In this document: positions 50,655-60,177 of the stretch, piece after piece
Position numbering within the stretch: the stretch's first letter is position 1
Layout: each line of letters starts with the position of its first letter
NCBI GenBank assembly: GCA_035566015.1
Contig: DATMRS010000023.1
Location: 295,615-359,614, forward strand
DNA length: 64,000 nt
Reading direction: 5' to 3'
Source of the DNA: DATMRS01 sp035566015
GTDB lineage: Bacteria; Pseudomonadota; Alphaproteobacteria; Sphingomonadales; Sphingomonadaceae
Translations under genes and position numbers: made by a program
The notes under the pieces: generated by a model
What the model was told of the DNA's origin: nothing
Seen by the model: only the letters and a program-made list of their open reading frames with translations
The model's database searches: none

Positions 50655-51670
50655 AGCAGCGCACGCTTCTCCTTGCCGGGCTGGCGCTGTCCGCCCTCGC
50701 GTTGGTGCTGATCGCGATCGCGCCCGCCGATGCGCTGCGCGCCTGGCTCGCGGCAACCTTCCTGTGGAGCGGCGTGCCGATCGGTTCGCTTGGCCTGTTG
50801 ATGACGATCCATCTCACCGGCGGGCGCTGGGGTCACAGCCTCCCCCCTTTTCTGGAGGCGGGCGCGCTCACCCTGCCGATCCTCGCGCTCGCCATCCTGC
50901 CGGTGCTGGCGGGCATGACGCTGCTCTACCCGTGGATCGGCGGGGGCATGGCCGGGTTCAAGGGGGCGTGGCTGCAACCGTTGTCCTTCGTGATCCGGAC
51001 TGTGCTGCTGCTCGCCGGCCTCGGCCTCATCTTGTGGACGCTCGTCACGCGGCGCTGGTCGGCCACAGCCCTCTCGTCGATCGGCCTGATCTTCCTCGCG
51101 CCGATGACGTCGGTGGTAATGGTCGACTGGCTCGTCTCGCTCGACAGCGAATTTCATTCCTCGGGCTTCGGCCTCTACGCCATGTCGATTCAGTTCACCG
51201 TCGCGCTGATGAGCGCGATCTGGGTCCTGCTCGGTCGCCAGCCCGAACGGACCGCCACGCTGGCCGCGCTGACGATCACTTTGGTCCTCACCTGGCTCTA
51301 TCTCGCCTTCACCTCTTATTTCATCGTCTGGTCGGGCGATCTCGCCTCGGTCGTCGGCTGGTATCGCGCGCGCGGCAGCGGCGGATGGGGCGTCGCGATC
51401 GCCATCGCGGCGCTGATTGAGGCGGGCGCTTTCCTCGCCCTGCTCCTGCGCCGCATCCGCCACTCGGCCGCCGCGCTGCGCGCCATCGCCGCGATCATGA
51501 TCCTCGGCAAAGTCATCGAAGCGGCGTGGCTCGTCCTGCCGCAGGGCGGGACGATGCGCTCGCTGCCGATCGCGCTCTATGCGCTCGCGGCGATCGGCCT
51601 CGGCCTCGTCATGGTGCAGGCGCAGCAATGGCTGCTCGATCGCCGGATCGCAGCGAGGAGCCCGGCATGA
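50651..51670 (+). CDS. actF: Alternative complex III subunit F, NrfD-like membrane protein
   Basis: A 339-residue protein with about ten helices, a second NrfD-type subunit paired with ActC (LAATFLWSGVPIGSLGLLM near 33, GGRWG near 57, and LIFLAPMTSVVMVDW near 150). It lacks a clear quinol site of its own in family descriptions. The ATG overlaps the actE stop (ATGA). Confidence 0.9.
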   Translation: MKQRTLLLAGLALSALALVLIAIAPADALRAWLAATFLWSGVPIGSLGLLMTIHLTGGRWGHSLPPFLEAGALTLPILALAILPVLAGMTLLYPWIGGGMAGFKGAWLQPLSFVIRTVLLLAGLGLILWTLVTRRWSATALSSIGLIFLAPMTSVVMVDWLVSLDSEFHSSGFGLYAMSIQFTVALMSAIWVLLGRQPERTATLAALTITLVLTWLYLAFTSYFIVWSGDLASVVGWYRARGSGGWGVAIAIAALIEAGAFLALLLRRIRHSAAALRAIAAIMILGKVIEAAWLVLPQGGTMRSLPIALYALAAIGLGLVMVQAQQWLLDRRIAARSPA

Positions 51671-52005
51671 CCGAGGATTTCCGCAGCCAGCGCGGGGACC
51701 GCGCACCCGGCGACCAGCGCCAGCACGAGGCGTCCGATCTCGACGCCCGTGGCGCGGGCCTGACGATGGGCGCACTCGCGGCAATGGTGGTGATCGTCTG
51801 CGTCCTGGTGGCGGGCCTGTTCCTCTGGTTCGGGACGATCCGGCAGCCGCCGGCGCTGCGCCCGCCCCATTCCGCCGCCCCGCCGCTCCAGACCGACGAG
51901 CCGCTCGACCGCCGCGCGATCGAGGCACGCGCCCGCGCACGGTTGGCCGGGATAGACGAGGCGATGCGACAAACCGCCGCCGCCGGCTGGGATGCACCGC
52001 GATGA
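51667..52005 (+). CDS. Small single-pass membrane protein, 112 residues
   Basis: The ATG at 51667 overlaps the actF stop by ATGA. Residues 1-30 are charged, residues about 34-56 form one helix (MGALAAMVVIVCVLVAGLFL), and the rest is Pro-rich and soluble, with a charged helix (RAIEARARARLAGIDEAM). No family is recognised. Its place between actF and the SCO gene suggests an accessory role in the assembly or stability of the complex III/oxidase unit. Confidence 0.8.
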   Translation: MTEDFRSQRGDRAPGDQRQHEASDLDARGAGLTMGALAAMVVIVCVLVAGLFLWFGTIRQPPALRPPHSAAPPLQTDEPLDRRAIEARARARLAGIDEAMRQTAAAGWDAPR

Positions 52006-52772
52006 TCCGGCTCCTTTTCCTCCTCCTCGCCTTGTTCGGCGCGACCGCCGCCGCGCCCTTCGATCCCTTCGCCGAAGCGCGGATCGAGGCGCATCCCGGC
52101 GCGCAGGTGCCGCTGTCGACGCCGCTGATCGATGAACAGGGCCAGCGCACCACCCTCGGCACGCTCGCAAAGGGAAAGCCGATCCTGCTCGTGCCCGTGC
52201 TGCACGATTGCCCCAACCTGTGCGGAGTCACGCTCGACGGCCTCACCTCGGCGATGCGGGCCAGCGGCACCGTCGGCGGCCGCGACGCGACAGTGATCGC
52301 GTTCGGCATCGATCCCAAGGAAAGTGCCCGCGACGCCCGCGCCTCGCTCGACGAATTGGCGGGACGTCACCCCGAAATCGCCGGCCATATCCATGCGACG
52401 ATCGGCACCGAAACGGCGATCCATGGCGTGACCAACGCGCTCGGCTATCATTACGCCTTCGATCCGCGCATCGGCCAATATGCGCATGCGGCGGCGACGG
52501 CGGTGCTCACCCCCGACGGCCGCTTTAGCCGCTGGCTCTACGGCCTCGCGCCCGAACCCGCCGATCTGAAAGCGGCGCTGAACGAGGCGCGCGCCGGGAA
52601 AACCGGCGGCATCGTCCGCCGTCTCGTCCTGCTCTGCTATCATTATGATCCCCAGACCGGCCGCTACAGCCTCGCGATCGCCTGGCTGCTGCGCGCCGGC
52701 TGCATCCTGACGGTGCTCGCCATCCTCGCTTATGTGTTGCTCGCCAGACGCCGGGGCGATGCGCCATGCTGA
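52002..52772 (+). CDS. SCO1/SenC copper-delivery protein
   Basis: A 256-residue thioredoxin-fold protein with a signal peptide, the copper motif DCPNLCG (CxxxC) near 67, and an extra C-terminal membrane helix (AGCILTVLAILAYVLLA). Sco proteins deliver copper to the CuA site of oxidase subunit II, which is encoded directly downstream. It overlaps the preceding gene (ATGA) and coxB by 7 bases. Confidence 0.9.
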   Translation: MIRLLFLLLALFGATAAAPFDPFAEARIEAHPGAQVPLSTPLIDEQGQRTTLGTLAKGKPILLVPVLHDCPNLCGVTLDGLTSAMRASGTVGGRDATVIAFGIDPKESARDARASLDELAGRHPEIAGHIHATIGTETAIHGVTNALGYHYAFDPRIGQYAHAAATAVLTPDGRFSRWLYGLAPEPADLKAALNEARAGKTGGIVRRLVLLCYHYDPQTGRYSLAIAWLLRAGCILTVLAILAYVLLARRRGDAPC

Positions 52773-53698
52773 ACCTGCGCGAAGCGTCCGAACATGCCGC
52801 GCATGTCGATCTGTTGACCGGCGCCTTCGGGCTGCTTGTGCTGGTCCTCGCCGGCTCGATCTTCGTCCTGATCTTCGCCTTCGCCATCCGCTATCGCCGC
52901 GGCAAGGAGGTGAGCCGCGAGCACGCCCCCAACCGCAACGTCTGGCTGGAAGTCTCCTGGTCGGTCATTCCTTTCCTGCTGATCCTCGCTTTCTTCATCG
53001 TTTCAGCGAAAATGTTCTTCACGATCCACGAGCCGCCCGCCGACGCGATGCCGATCAGCGTGGTGGCGAAGCAATGGATGTGGAAGTTCCAGCACGCCGG
53101 CGGCCAGTCCGAGATCAACGAGCTGCATATTCCCGTCGGCCAGCCCGTGCGGCTGACGATGACGAGCCAGGATGTGATCCACAGCCTCTATATCCCCGCG
53201 CTCCGGCTGAAGCAGGACGTGCTGCCCGGCCGCTATACAGACATGTGGTTCACCGCCGATCGCCCCGGCTCCTATCACCTGTTCTGCGCCGAATTTTGCG
53301 GCACCGATCATGCGGTGATGGGCGGCCGCTTCGTCGCGATGGAGCCGGGCGCCTATGCACGCTGGCTGGCGGGGCAGGCCAGCGGCGGCTCGCTCGCCAC
53401 CGAAGGCGCGATGCTGTACCGCCAGCTCGGCTGCGGCGCCTGTCACGACAGCGGCGCATCGGCGCGCGCGCCGGCGCTCGCGGGCCTCTACCGTTCGCGC
53501 GTGACGCTTGCCGACGGGCGGCACGTCGTCGCCGACGATCAATATCTGCACGACGCGATCCTGGATCCGAACCGGCAGGTGACGGCAGGCTATGATCCGA
53601 TCATGCCCACCTATCGCGGCGTGATCGACGAGGAAGCGGCGATGAAGCTGGTCGCCTACATCCGCATCCTGCGCACTGTTCCCGGGGAACATCGATGA
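52766..53698 (+). CDS. coxB: Cytochrome c oxidase subunit II with fused cytochrome c domain (caa3 type)
   Basis: A 310-residue protein: two membrane helices (about 20-45 and 67-88), a CuA domain with CAEFCGTDHAVM near 175-186, and a C-terminal haem domain (CGACH near 229). The fused haem marks a caa3-type oxidase, which can take electrons directly from alternative complex III. It overlaps coxA by ATGA. Confidence 0.94.
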   Translation: MLNLREASEHAAHVDLLTGAFGLLVLVLAGSIFVLIFAFAIRYRRGKEVSREHAPNRNVWLEVSWSVIPFLLILAFFIVSAKMFFTIHEPPADAMPISVVAKQWMWKFQHAGGQSEINELHIPVGQPVRLTMTSQDVIHSLYIPALRLKQDVLPGRYTDMWFTADRPGSYHLFCAEFCGTDHAVMGGRFVAMEPGAYARWLAGQASGGSLATEGAMLYRQLGCGACHDSGASARAPALAGLYRSRVTLADGRHVVADDQYLHDAILDPNRQVTAGYDPIMPTYRGVIDEEAAMKLVAYIRILRTVPGEHR

Positions 53699-55356
53699 GC
53701 GAAGCCGGCCTCACAAACGCCCCCTCCGAAGGCACGGCGCCGCGCCAGACGCGGGCGGAGGCGCAAAGCTACCTGAGCGACGGCAACTCGCTTCGCTCCT
53801 GGCTACTGACGACCGATCACAAACGGATCGCGATCCTCTACCTGATCTCGATCACCGCCTTCTTCGCGGTCGCCGCGACCGCCGCCGCGCTTATGCGGCT
53901 CGAACTGCTGACGCCCAACGGCGATGTGCTGACCGCCGAGGGCTATAATCGCGCCTTCACCCTCCATGGCGTCATCATGGTGTGGTTCTTCCTCATTCCC
54001 TCGATCCCGAACGTGTTCGGCAATTTCCTGATTCCGCTGATGATCGGCGCACGCGACCTCGCCTTCCCGCGCCTCAATCTCGCCTCCTGGTACATCTTCA
54101 TGGCGGGCGGCCTGTTCACGCTCTCGGCGCTCATCTTCGGCGGGGTCGATACGGGGTGGACCTTCTACACCCCGCTCTCCTCGCATTATGCCAACGGCAA
54201 TGTCGTCCTCGCGCTGGCGGCGGTGTTCATCGCCGGCTGGTCCTCGATCCTGACGGGGATCAACTTCATCGTCACGATCCACAAGCTGCGCGCGCCAGGC
54301 ATGACATGGGGCCGCCTGCCTTTGTTCGTCTGGACGCATTATGCCACCGCACTGATTCTCGTCCTCGCGACGCCCGTGCTGGCGGTGACGCTCCTGCTCG
54401 TCATGGCCGAGCGTGTGTTCGGCCTCGGCATCTTCGATCCCGCGCTGGGCGGCGATCCCTTGCTGTTCGAGCATCTGTTCTGGTTCTACAGCCACCCGGC
54501 CGTCTACATCATGGTGCTGCCCGCGATGGGCGTCGTTTCCGAACTGGTGACGGCGGCCGCGCACAAGAAATTGTTCGGATACTGGTTCGTCGCTTATTCG
54601 TCACTGGCGATCGCGACGATCGGCTTCCTCGTCTGGGGGCATCACATGTTCGTGTCGGGCGAAAGCATGTATGCCAGCACGATCTTCTCTTTCCTGTCGC
54701 TGATCGTCGCGGTTCCGTCCGCGATCAAGGTCTATAACTGGACGGCGACGCTCTATAAGGGATCGATCGCGCTCAACGCCGCCTTCCTGTTCGCGATGGG
54801 CTTCATCGGCCTGTTCGTCATGGGCGGGCTGACCGGGCTGATGCTGGCGCTGCTCGCGATCGACGTCCACGTTCACGACACCTATTTCGTCGTCGCGCAT
54901 TTCCATTACATCATGGTCGGCGGCGCGGTAACGGCGTTCCTCGGCGCGGTCCATTTCTGGTGGCCGAAGATGTTCGGGCGGATGTACAACGAAGTCTGGG
55001 GCCGCATCTCGGCGGCCTTCATCTTCATCGGCTTCAATCTCACCTTCTTTCCCCAGTTCCTGCTCGGCTACATGGGGATGCCGCGTCGCTACCATGTCTA
55101 TCCGCCGGAGTTCCAGACGCTGAACGTGCTCTCTTCGGCGGGCGCGTCGCTCCTCGGTATCGGCTATGTCCTGCCGCTGATCTATCTCTTCTATTCGCTG
55201 CGCAACGGCGAGACGGCGGGGGACAACCCGTGGCATGTCACCGGCCTTGAATGGACGGTGCCCTCGCCGCCGCCGACGCATAATTTCGAAGAGGCGCCCG
55301 TCGTCGTCAACGGCCCCTACGAGTATCCGCTCAGCCACGATTCGAGCATCGCATGA
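53695..55356 (+). CDS. coxA: Cytochrome c oxidase subunit I
   Basis: A 553-residue haem-copper oxidase subunit with about 12 helices. Haem and CuB ligands are seen in HGVIMVWF near 90, HPAVYIMVLP near 266, HHMFVSG near 315 and HDTYFVVAHFHYIM near 393-406. It reduces oxygen to water and pumps protons. It is not fused to subunit III and overlaps the next gene by ATGA. Confidence 0.96.
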   Translation: MSEAGLTNAPSEGTAPRQTRAEAQSYLSDGNSLRSWLLTTDHKRIAILYLISITAFFAVAATAAALMRLELLTPNGDVLTAEGYNRAFTLHGVIMVWFFLIPSIPNVFGNFLIPLMIGARDLAFPRLNLASWYIFMAGGLFTLSALIFGGVDTGWTFYTPLSSHYANGNVVLALAAVFIAGWSSILTGINFIVTIHKLRAPGMTWGRLPLFVWTHYATALILVLATPVLAVTLLLVMAERVFGLGIFDPALGGDPLLFEHLFWFYSHPAVYIMVLPAMGVVSELVTAAAHKKLFGYWFVAYSSLAIATIGFLVWGHHMFVSGESMYASTIFSFLSLIVAVPSAIKVYNWTATLYKGSIALNAAFLFAMGFIGLFVMGGLTGLMLALLAIDVHVHDTYFVVAHFHYIMVGGAVTAFLGAVHFWWPKMFGRMYNEVWGRISAAFIFIGFNLTFFPQFLLGYMGMPRRYHVYPPEFQTLNVLSSAGASLLGIGYVLPLIYLFYSLRNGETAGDNPWHVTGLEWTVPSPPPTHNFEEAPVVVNGPYEYPLSHDSSIA

Positions 55357-55973
55357 CGATCGCGCGCCACGAACCCTTCGCCGATATCGCCCGCGAGCGC
55401 GAGGCCGACCGGCTCGGCATGATCGTCTTCCTGGCGAGTGAGGCGATGCTGTTCGGCGCGATCGTCATGGCATTGCTGGCGCTCCGCACGTTCGAGCCCA
55501 CCGCCTTCGCCGCCACCAGCGAGCGGCTCATCCTGCTCGCCGGTGCCGCCAACACCGCGATATTGCTGACGTCGAGTCTGCTCGTCGCGGTCGGCGTGGG
55601 CGCGCGCAAGCTTGATCGCAACCGGCTCGCCATGGCGCTGTTCGCGGGCGCCGCGCTGCTCGGCATCGCCTTCCTCATCGTCAAGGGCAGCGAATATCGT
55701 GCAGAATATCTTGAGGGGCTGATGCCCGGCGTCGGCCCGCGTCAGGATTTCGCCTCGCCTGGCGCGCGCATGTTCATGGACGCCTATTTCATCGCGACCG
55801 GCCTTCACGCCGTCCATGTGATCGTCGGCGTCGTCCTGCTCGCCGGATGTGCGTGGCGGCTTCGCGGCGATGCACCGCCCAGCGTCGTCGGCACCGGGAA
55901 TGTCGGCCTTTACTGGCACCTCGTCGACATCGTCTGGGTGTTTCTCTTCCCCATCCTCTATCTGAGCCGCTGA
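55353..55973 (+). CDS. coxC: Cytochrome c oxidase subunit III
   Basis: A 206-residue protein of five helices with FLASEAMLFGAIVMAL near 26 and GLHAVHVIVGVVLL near 150. It stabilises subunit I and guides proton uptake. It shares an ATGA overlap with coxA, and the small subunit IV gene starts two bases after its stop. Confidence 0.93.
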   Translation: MTIARHEPFADIAREREADRLGMIVFLASEAMLFGAIVMALLALRTFEPTAFAATSERLILLAGAANTAILLTSSLLVAVGVGARKLDRNRLAMALFAGAALLGIAFLIVKGSEYRAEYLEGLMPGVGPRQDFASPGARMFMDAYFIATGLHAVHVIVGVVLLAGCAWRLRGDAPPSVVGTGNVGLYWHLVDIVWVFLFPILYLSR

Positions 55974-55975
55974 CG

Positions 55976-56251
55976 ATGGAGCTTGGCCGCCTCCTCTCCG
56001 TCTGGGTCGCGCTGCTGGTGCTGCTGGCGCTGACGATCGGGGCCAGCTTCCTGCCGATCGGCGACTGGCGGCAGGCGATCAATCTCGCGATCGCCGCCGC
56101 GAAGGCCGCGCTCATCCTCTGGGTGTTCATGGCGTTTCGCACGGAAACGCCCCTCGTCCGGCTGGTGATGCTGTGCGCCGCCGTCCTTCTGTTCGTCCTC
56201 GCCATCCTGCTGGCCGCCGATTATTTCCTGCGGCCGGAGGGCTTCCTTTAA
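55976..56251 (+). CDS. Cytochrome c oxidase subunit IV (small bacterial type)
   Basis: A 91-residue protein of three hydrophobic helices (LLSVWVALLVLLALTIGASF, INLAIAAAKAALILWVFMAF, LVMLCAAVLLFVLAILLAAD), the layout of the COX4-pro/CtaF subunits of caa3 oxidases. It is the last gene of the act-cox operon and converges with the dehydrogenase gene one base away. Confidence 0.85.
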   Translation: MELGRLLSVWVALLVLLALTIGASFLPIGDWRQAINLAIAAAKAALILWVFMAFRTETPLVRLVMLCAAVLLFVLAILLAADYFLRPEGFL

Positions 56252-56252
56252 G

Positions 56253-58667
56253 TCACCTGTTGGTGGGCAGGGCGTAGGCGATCACCTCGTCGCCGATCGG
56301 CGTCTCCATGAAATGATGGCCACCCGCCATGATGACCATATATTCGCGGCCGCCTTGTTCATAAACCATCGGCGTCGCCTGCCCGCCCGCCGGCAGCTTG
56401 TCGGTCCACAGCGTCTTGCCCGTCTTGAGGTCGATCGCCCGGATCAGATTGTCGGTGGCGGCGGCGATGAAGATCAGCCCGCTCGCCGTCACCACCGCGC
56501 CGCCATTATTGGGCGTCCCAATCGTGATCGGCAGCATCGAGGGGATGCCGAACGGCCCATTGGTCCGCGCGGTGCCGAACGGCCGATCCCAGATCGTCTT
56601 GCCGCTCTTCATGTCGATCGCGCGAATCCAGCCATAGGGCGGCTGCTTGCACAGCATGCCTGTCCAGGGCAGCCGCCAGCCGGCGTTCACGTCCACCGCA
56701 TAAGGCGTATTCGCCTGCGGATCGCCCGCGCCCTCCGCGCCGCCGATTTTTCCACGCGCCTGATTGCGCGGCGCCCAACCCTTCTTGTTCGCCTCCGCGC
56801 GCGGCACGAGGCGGACATAATTGGGCATGTCGTTATAATTGGCGACGATCACGCCACGGCGGGGATCGACGGCGATGCCGCCCCAGTCGGTCCCGCCATT
56901 ATAGCCCGGATATTCGATCGAGCGGCGATCGCTTTCGGGCGGGGTGAAGAAGCCCTTGTAGCTCGCCTTGCGGAACTGGATACGACAGACCATCTGGTCG
57001 ATCGGCGACATGCCCCACATGTCTTTTTCGGTAAGCACCGGCTTGCGGAGCGTCTGCCACAGCGAGACGATCTGCGTCGGCGCGCGCTGCTCGGGCTCGA
57101 CGCCGCCGCCAGGCGCCTTCACCGTGCCGATCGGGGTCAGCGGTTTGCCCGTGCGTCGGTCGAGCACATAGATATCGCCCTGCTTGCTGGGCAGGATCAG
57201 CGCGGGAACCGGCCCGTTGGCGGTGGGAAAGTCGACTAAGGTCGCCTGCGCGCCGAAATCATAATCCCACACGTCTTTCTTCACCGCCTGGAAATGCCAG
57301 GCCGGCTTGCCCGTCGTCACGTCGAGCGCGACGAGCGAGGTTGCATAGGCATTTTCCGGTGGGCGGCGCAGGCTGCTGTAATAATCGACGGCCGAATTAC
57401 CCATCGGCAGATAGACGAGGCCGAGCTGTTCGTCGGCCGAGGCGGTCGTCCACATGTTCGGCGTGCCGCGCGCCCAGCTCTGTCCCGGGGGCGGGTAGCC
57501 CGACCAGTCGGGGTGCATCATGTCCCACGCCCAGCGCAGCTTGCCCGTGACCGCGTCGAACCCCTGGATGACGCCCGAAGGCTCCCACCGATCCTGCCCG
57601 TCGAGCACCTGATGGCCGGTGACGACCACGCCGCGCACGATCGTCGGCGCCGAGTTCATCGAGACATAGCCGGGCTTCACCTCGCCCATGCCGATCTTGG
57701 CGTCAACCTGCCCGTTCGATCCGAAATCCTGGCACGGCCGCCCGGTGCGCGCGTCGAGCGCGAACAACCGCGCGTCGAGCGTGCCGAAGATGATCCGCGT
57801 CGCGCAGGCCTGATCGGCGGGCGCATTCGGCACCGCATAATAAGCGACGCCGCGGCAGGCGGCGGTATAGGGGATCGCATCGTCGGACACGCCCGGATCG
57901 AAGCGCCAATGCTGCTTGCCCGTCGCCGGGTCGAGCGACAGGATGATATTCTTGGGCGTGCAGACATAGAGGCTGTCGCCCACCTTGAGCGGCGTATTTT
58001 CCGCGCCATAGGTGTCGCGGACCATCTTCGACGAGGGCAGGTCGCCCGTATGCGTCAGCCAGACGCGTTCGAGCTTCCCGACATTGGCCGGCGTGATCTG
58101 GGTAAGCGGCGAATAGCGCCGGGCGCTGTAGGAGCCGCCATAAGCCGGCCAGTCCGCGCCGGGCTGCATCAACGCCGGGTTCGCCATCTCGCCATCGGGC
58201 GCCGGCAGCGCGGCCAGCACCGCCGGGCGGTTCGCGATATTCATGATGATTCCGGCGCCGACCGCGACGATCAGGATCGCCACGATCGCACCGAACGCCA
58301 TGCGCCAGCGATGCGCGGCGCCGGTCAGCGTCGGCATGACGAGCAGCACGGCGGCGAGCAGCACCAAGGGCGCGATCACGCGCGGCACCAGCGCCCAGCC
58401 GTTCGCGCCGACCTCCCAAAAGGCCCAGATCACGGTGAGCGCGACGATCGCGATATAGATCCAGCCGCCCAGCAATCGCTGCCGGACCAGCAGCACGCCC
58501 GCGACGATCATCGCGATGCCCGTGATGACATAATAAGGCGATCCGCCGAGCGCGAGCAGCCAGCCGCCGCCGATCGCGAGGACAAGGCCGATCAGCGCGA
58601 CGATGGCGCCGACGATGACGGGCGCCCATCTGATTCTGGAACGGGGGGGCGTGACCGGATCCGACAT
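56253..58667 (-). CDS. Membrane-bound PQQ-dependent dehydrogenase (glucose/quinate/shikimate group)
   Basis: About 804 residues: five N-terminal membrane helices (to about 150) and an eight-bladed quinoprotein propeller with PQQ-binding repeats (AWDMMHPDWSGYPP, GYNGGTDWGGIAVDP, and GKTLWTDKLPAGGQATPMVY at the end). It oxidises a sugar or cyclic acid in the periplasm and gives electrons to ubiquinone, thus feeding the adjoining complex III/oxidase unit. Which substrate it prefers cannot be told. ATG 58667 has GGAGG 8 bases upstream. Confidence 0.92.
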   Translation of the reverse strand: MSDPVTPPRSRIRWAPVIVGAIVALIGLVLAIGGGWLLALGGSPYYVITGIAMIVAGVLLVRQRLLGGWIYIAIVALTVIWAFWEVGANGWALVPRVIAPLVLLAAVLLVMPTLTGAAHRWRMAFGAIVAILIVAVGAGIIMNIANRPAVLAALPAPDGEMANPALMQPGADWPAYGGSYSARRYSPLTQITPANVGKLERVWLTHTGDLPSSKMVRDTYGAENTPLKVGDSLYVCTPKNIILSLDPATGKQHWRFDPGVSDDAIPYTAACRGVAYYAVPNAPADQACATRIIFGTLDARLFALDARTGRPCQDFGSNGQVDAKIGMGEVKPGYVSMNSAPTIVRGVVVTGHQVLDGQDRWEPSGVIQGFDAVTGKLRWAWDMMHPDWSGYPPPGQSWARGTPNMWTTASADEQLGLVYLPMGNSAVDYYSSLRRPPENAYATSLVALDVTTGKPAWHFQAVKKDVWDYDFGAQATLVDFPTANGPVPALILPSKQGDIYVLDRRTGKPLTPIGTVKAPGGGVEPEQRAPTQIVSLWQTLRKPVLTEKDMWGMSPIDQMVCRIQFRKASYKGFFTPPESDRRSIEYPGYNGGTDWGGIAVDPRRGVIVANYNDMPNYVRLVPRAEANKKGWAPRNQARGKIGGAEGAGDPQANTPYAVDVNAGWRLPWTGMLCKQPPYGWIRAIDMKSGKTIWDRPFGTARTNGPFGIPSMLPITIGTPNNGGAVVTASGLIFIAAATDNLIRAIDLKTGKTLWTDKLPAGGQATPMVYEQGGREYMVIMAGGHHFMETPIGDEVIAYALPTNR

Positions 58668-58785
58668 CGCGACATCCTCCATTTCGGGTCGGGCCGTCGG
58701 TCCGGGACATTCTACGGGTGCCGGCTTCCGAGGCCGGTTTTCAAACCTATGAGGAACAAAATCGTTCCGAGGACGGTTCAAAGAT

Positions 58786-60084
58786 TTACGCGCGCCTGTG
58801 GTGAGCGCGGCCGAGCGTTTCCATCAGTTGCCGTTCATCGACCGCGCCTTCCCAGCGGGCGATGACGATCGTGGCGAGCGCATTGCCGACAAGATTCACG
58901 AAGGTCAGCCCTTCGGCCAGGATGCGATGGATGCCGAGTATCAGCGCGATGCTCGCCACCGGGATCGTGCCCGTGGTGCTCAGCGTCGCCGCCAGCACGA
59001 CGAAGGCGGCCCCCGCCACTCCCGCCGCCCCCTTCGACGTCAGCAGCAGCACCGCGATCAGCCCCAGTTCGTGCCAGAAGGTCAGATGCGTATTGGTCGC
59101 CTGTGCGAGGAAGACCGCGACGGTCGTGAGATAGAGGCAGGTGCCGTCGAGATTGAACGAATAGCCCGCCGGGATCACGAACCCCACCACGCTTTCGCCG
59201 CAGCCCGCGCCGCGCATCTTCTCGATCAGGCGCGGCAACACCGTCTCGGTCGAGGTGGTGGCGGCGACGATCACGATCTCGTCCTTCAGGTAGACGAGCA
59301 GCCGCCACAGGCTGATGCCGCACAGCCGCGCGACGAGGCCGAACACGACCAGGGTGAACAGCGCGCAGACGACGAAGAATTCCAGGATAAGCTCGCCCAG
59401 CGACAGGAGCGAGGCGGTGCCGAACTCGCCGACGGTGAAGGCGATCGCGCCGAATGCGCCGATCGGCGCGAAATACATGATGTAGCCGACGATGCGGAAG
59501 AAGGCCTGCGACAGGCTTTCAATCAGGTCCACCACCGGGCGACCGCGCGCGCCGGTGGAGGCGAGCGCGATGCCGAACGCGACCGAGACGAACAGCACCT
59601 GCAATACATGGCCTTCGGTGAAGGCGGCGGCGAAGGTCGTCGGGATGATCCCCATCAGATATTGGCCGACCGACTGGTGCGCGGCGGTGGCGACATAGGT
59701 CTGGATCGATCCGGTATCGATCCGCGCCGGATCGATGTTCATGCTGGCGCCCGGCCGCCAGAGGTCGACGCCGATCAGGCCGAAGATCAGCGCGAAGATC
59801 GTGATCGCCTCGAAATAGATGAGCGCCTTCAGCGCGACCCGTCCGACGCTGCGCATATCGTTCATGCCCGCGATGCCGTGGACCACCGTGACGAAGATGA
59901 CCGGCCCGACGATCATGCGGATCAGCTTGATGAAGGCGTCGCCCAGCGGCTTCATGGCCACGCCCGTCTCGGGCGCGAGATGGCCGAGCGCGATGCCGAT
60001 CGCGGTTCCCGCCAATACCTGAAACCAGAGTTGGCCGAACAGCCCGAAACGCCTGCCTGCCTTCCCCGCCTCAGCCCCGCTCAT
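58786..60084 (-). CDS. dctA: C4-dicarboxylate/proton symporter DctA
   Basis: A 432-residue member of the DAACS family with eight helices and two hairpins: AATTSTETVLPRLIEKM near 265 and FNLDGTCLYLTTVAVFLAQ near 302, which hold the substrate and cation sites. It imports succinate, fumarate, malate or aspartate. The usual regulators dctB/dctD are not next to it. It is the leftmost-reading neighbour of a repeat pair and follows the dehydrogenase on the same strand by 118 bases. Confidence 0.92.
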   Translation of the reverse strand: MSGAEAGKAGRRFGLFGQLWFQVLAGTAIGIALGHLAPETGVAMKPLGDAFIKLIRMIVGPVIFVTVVHGIAGMNDMRSVGRVALKALIYFEAITIFALIFGLIGVDLWRPGASMNIDPARIDTGSIQTYVATAAHQSVGQYLMGIIPTTFAAAFTEGHVLQVLFVSVAFGIALASTGARGRPVVDLIESLSQAFFRIVGYIMYFAPIGAFGAIAFTVGEFGTASLLSLGELILEFFVVCALFTLVVFGLVARLCGISLWRLLVYLKDEIVIVAATTSTETVLPRLIEKMRGAGCGESVVGFVIPAGYSFNLDGTCLYLTTVAVFLAQATNTHLTFWHELGLIAVLLLTSKGAAGVAGAAFVVLAATLSTTGTIPVASIALILGIHRILAEGLTFVNLVGNALATIVIARWEGAVDERQLMETLGRAHHRRA

Positions 60085-60177
60085 CCGCCGCCCCTTGCCA
60101 ACCCGCCTTCGCTTCTGTCCGCAAATGCCCCGCCACGCCAGCGAAACTGATGCCTTTGCCGAAACCGCTCACCCTCC

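Noticed and set aside
57294..58865. A 523-codon plus-strand ORF opposite the PQQ dehydrogenase
   Set aside because: It is Arg/His/Asp-rich with no domain; the quinoprotein on the minus strand has PQQ repeats and membrane helices.
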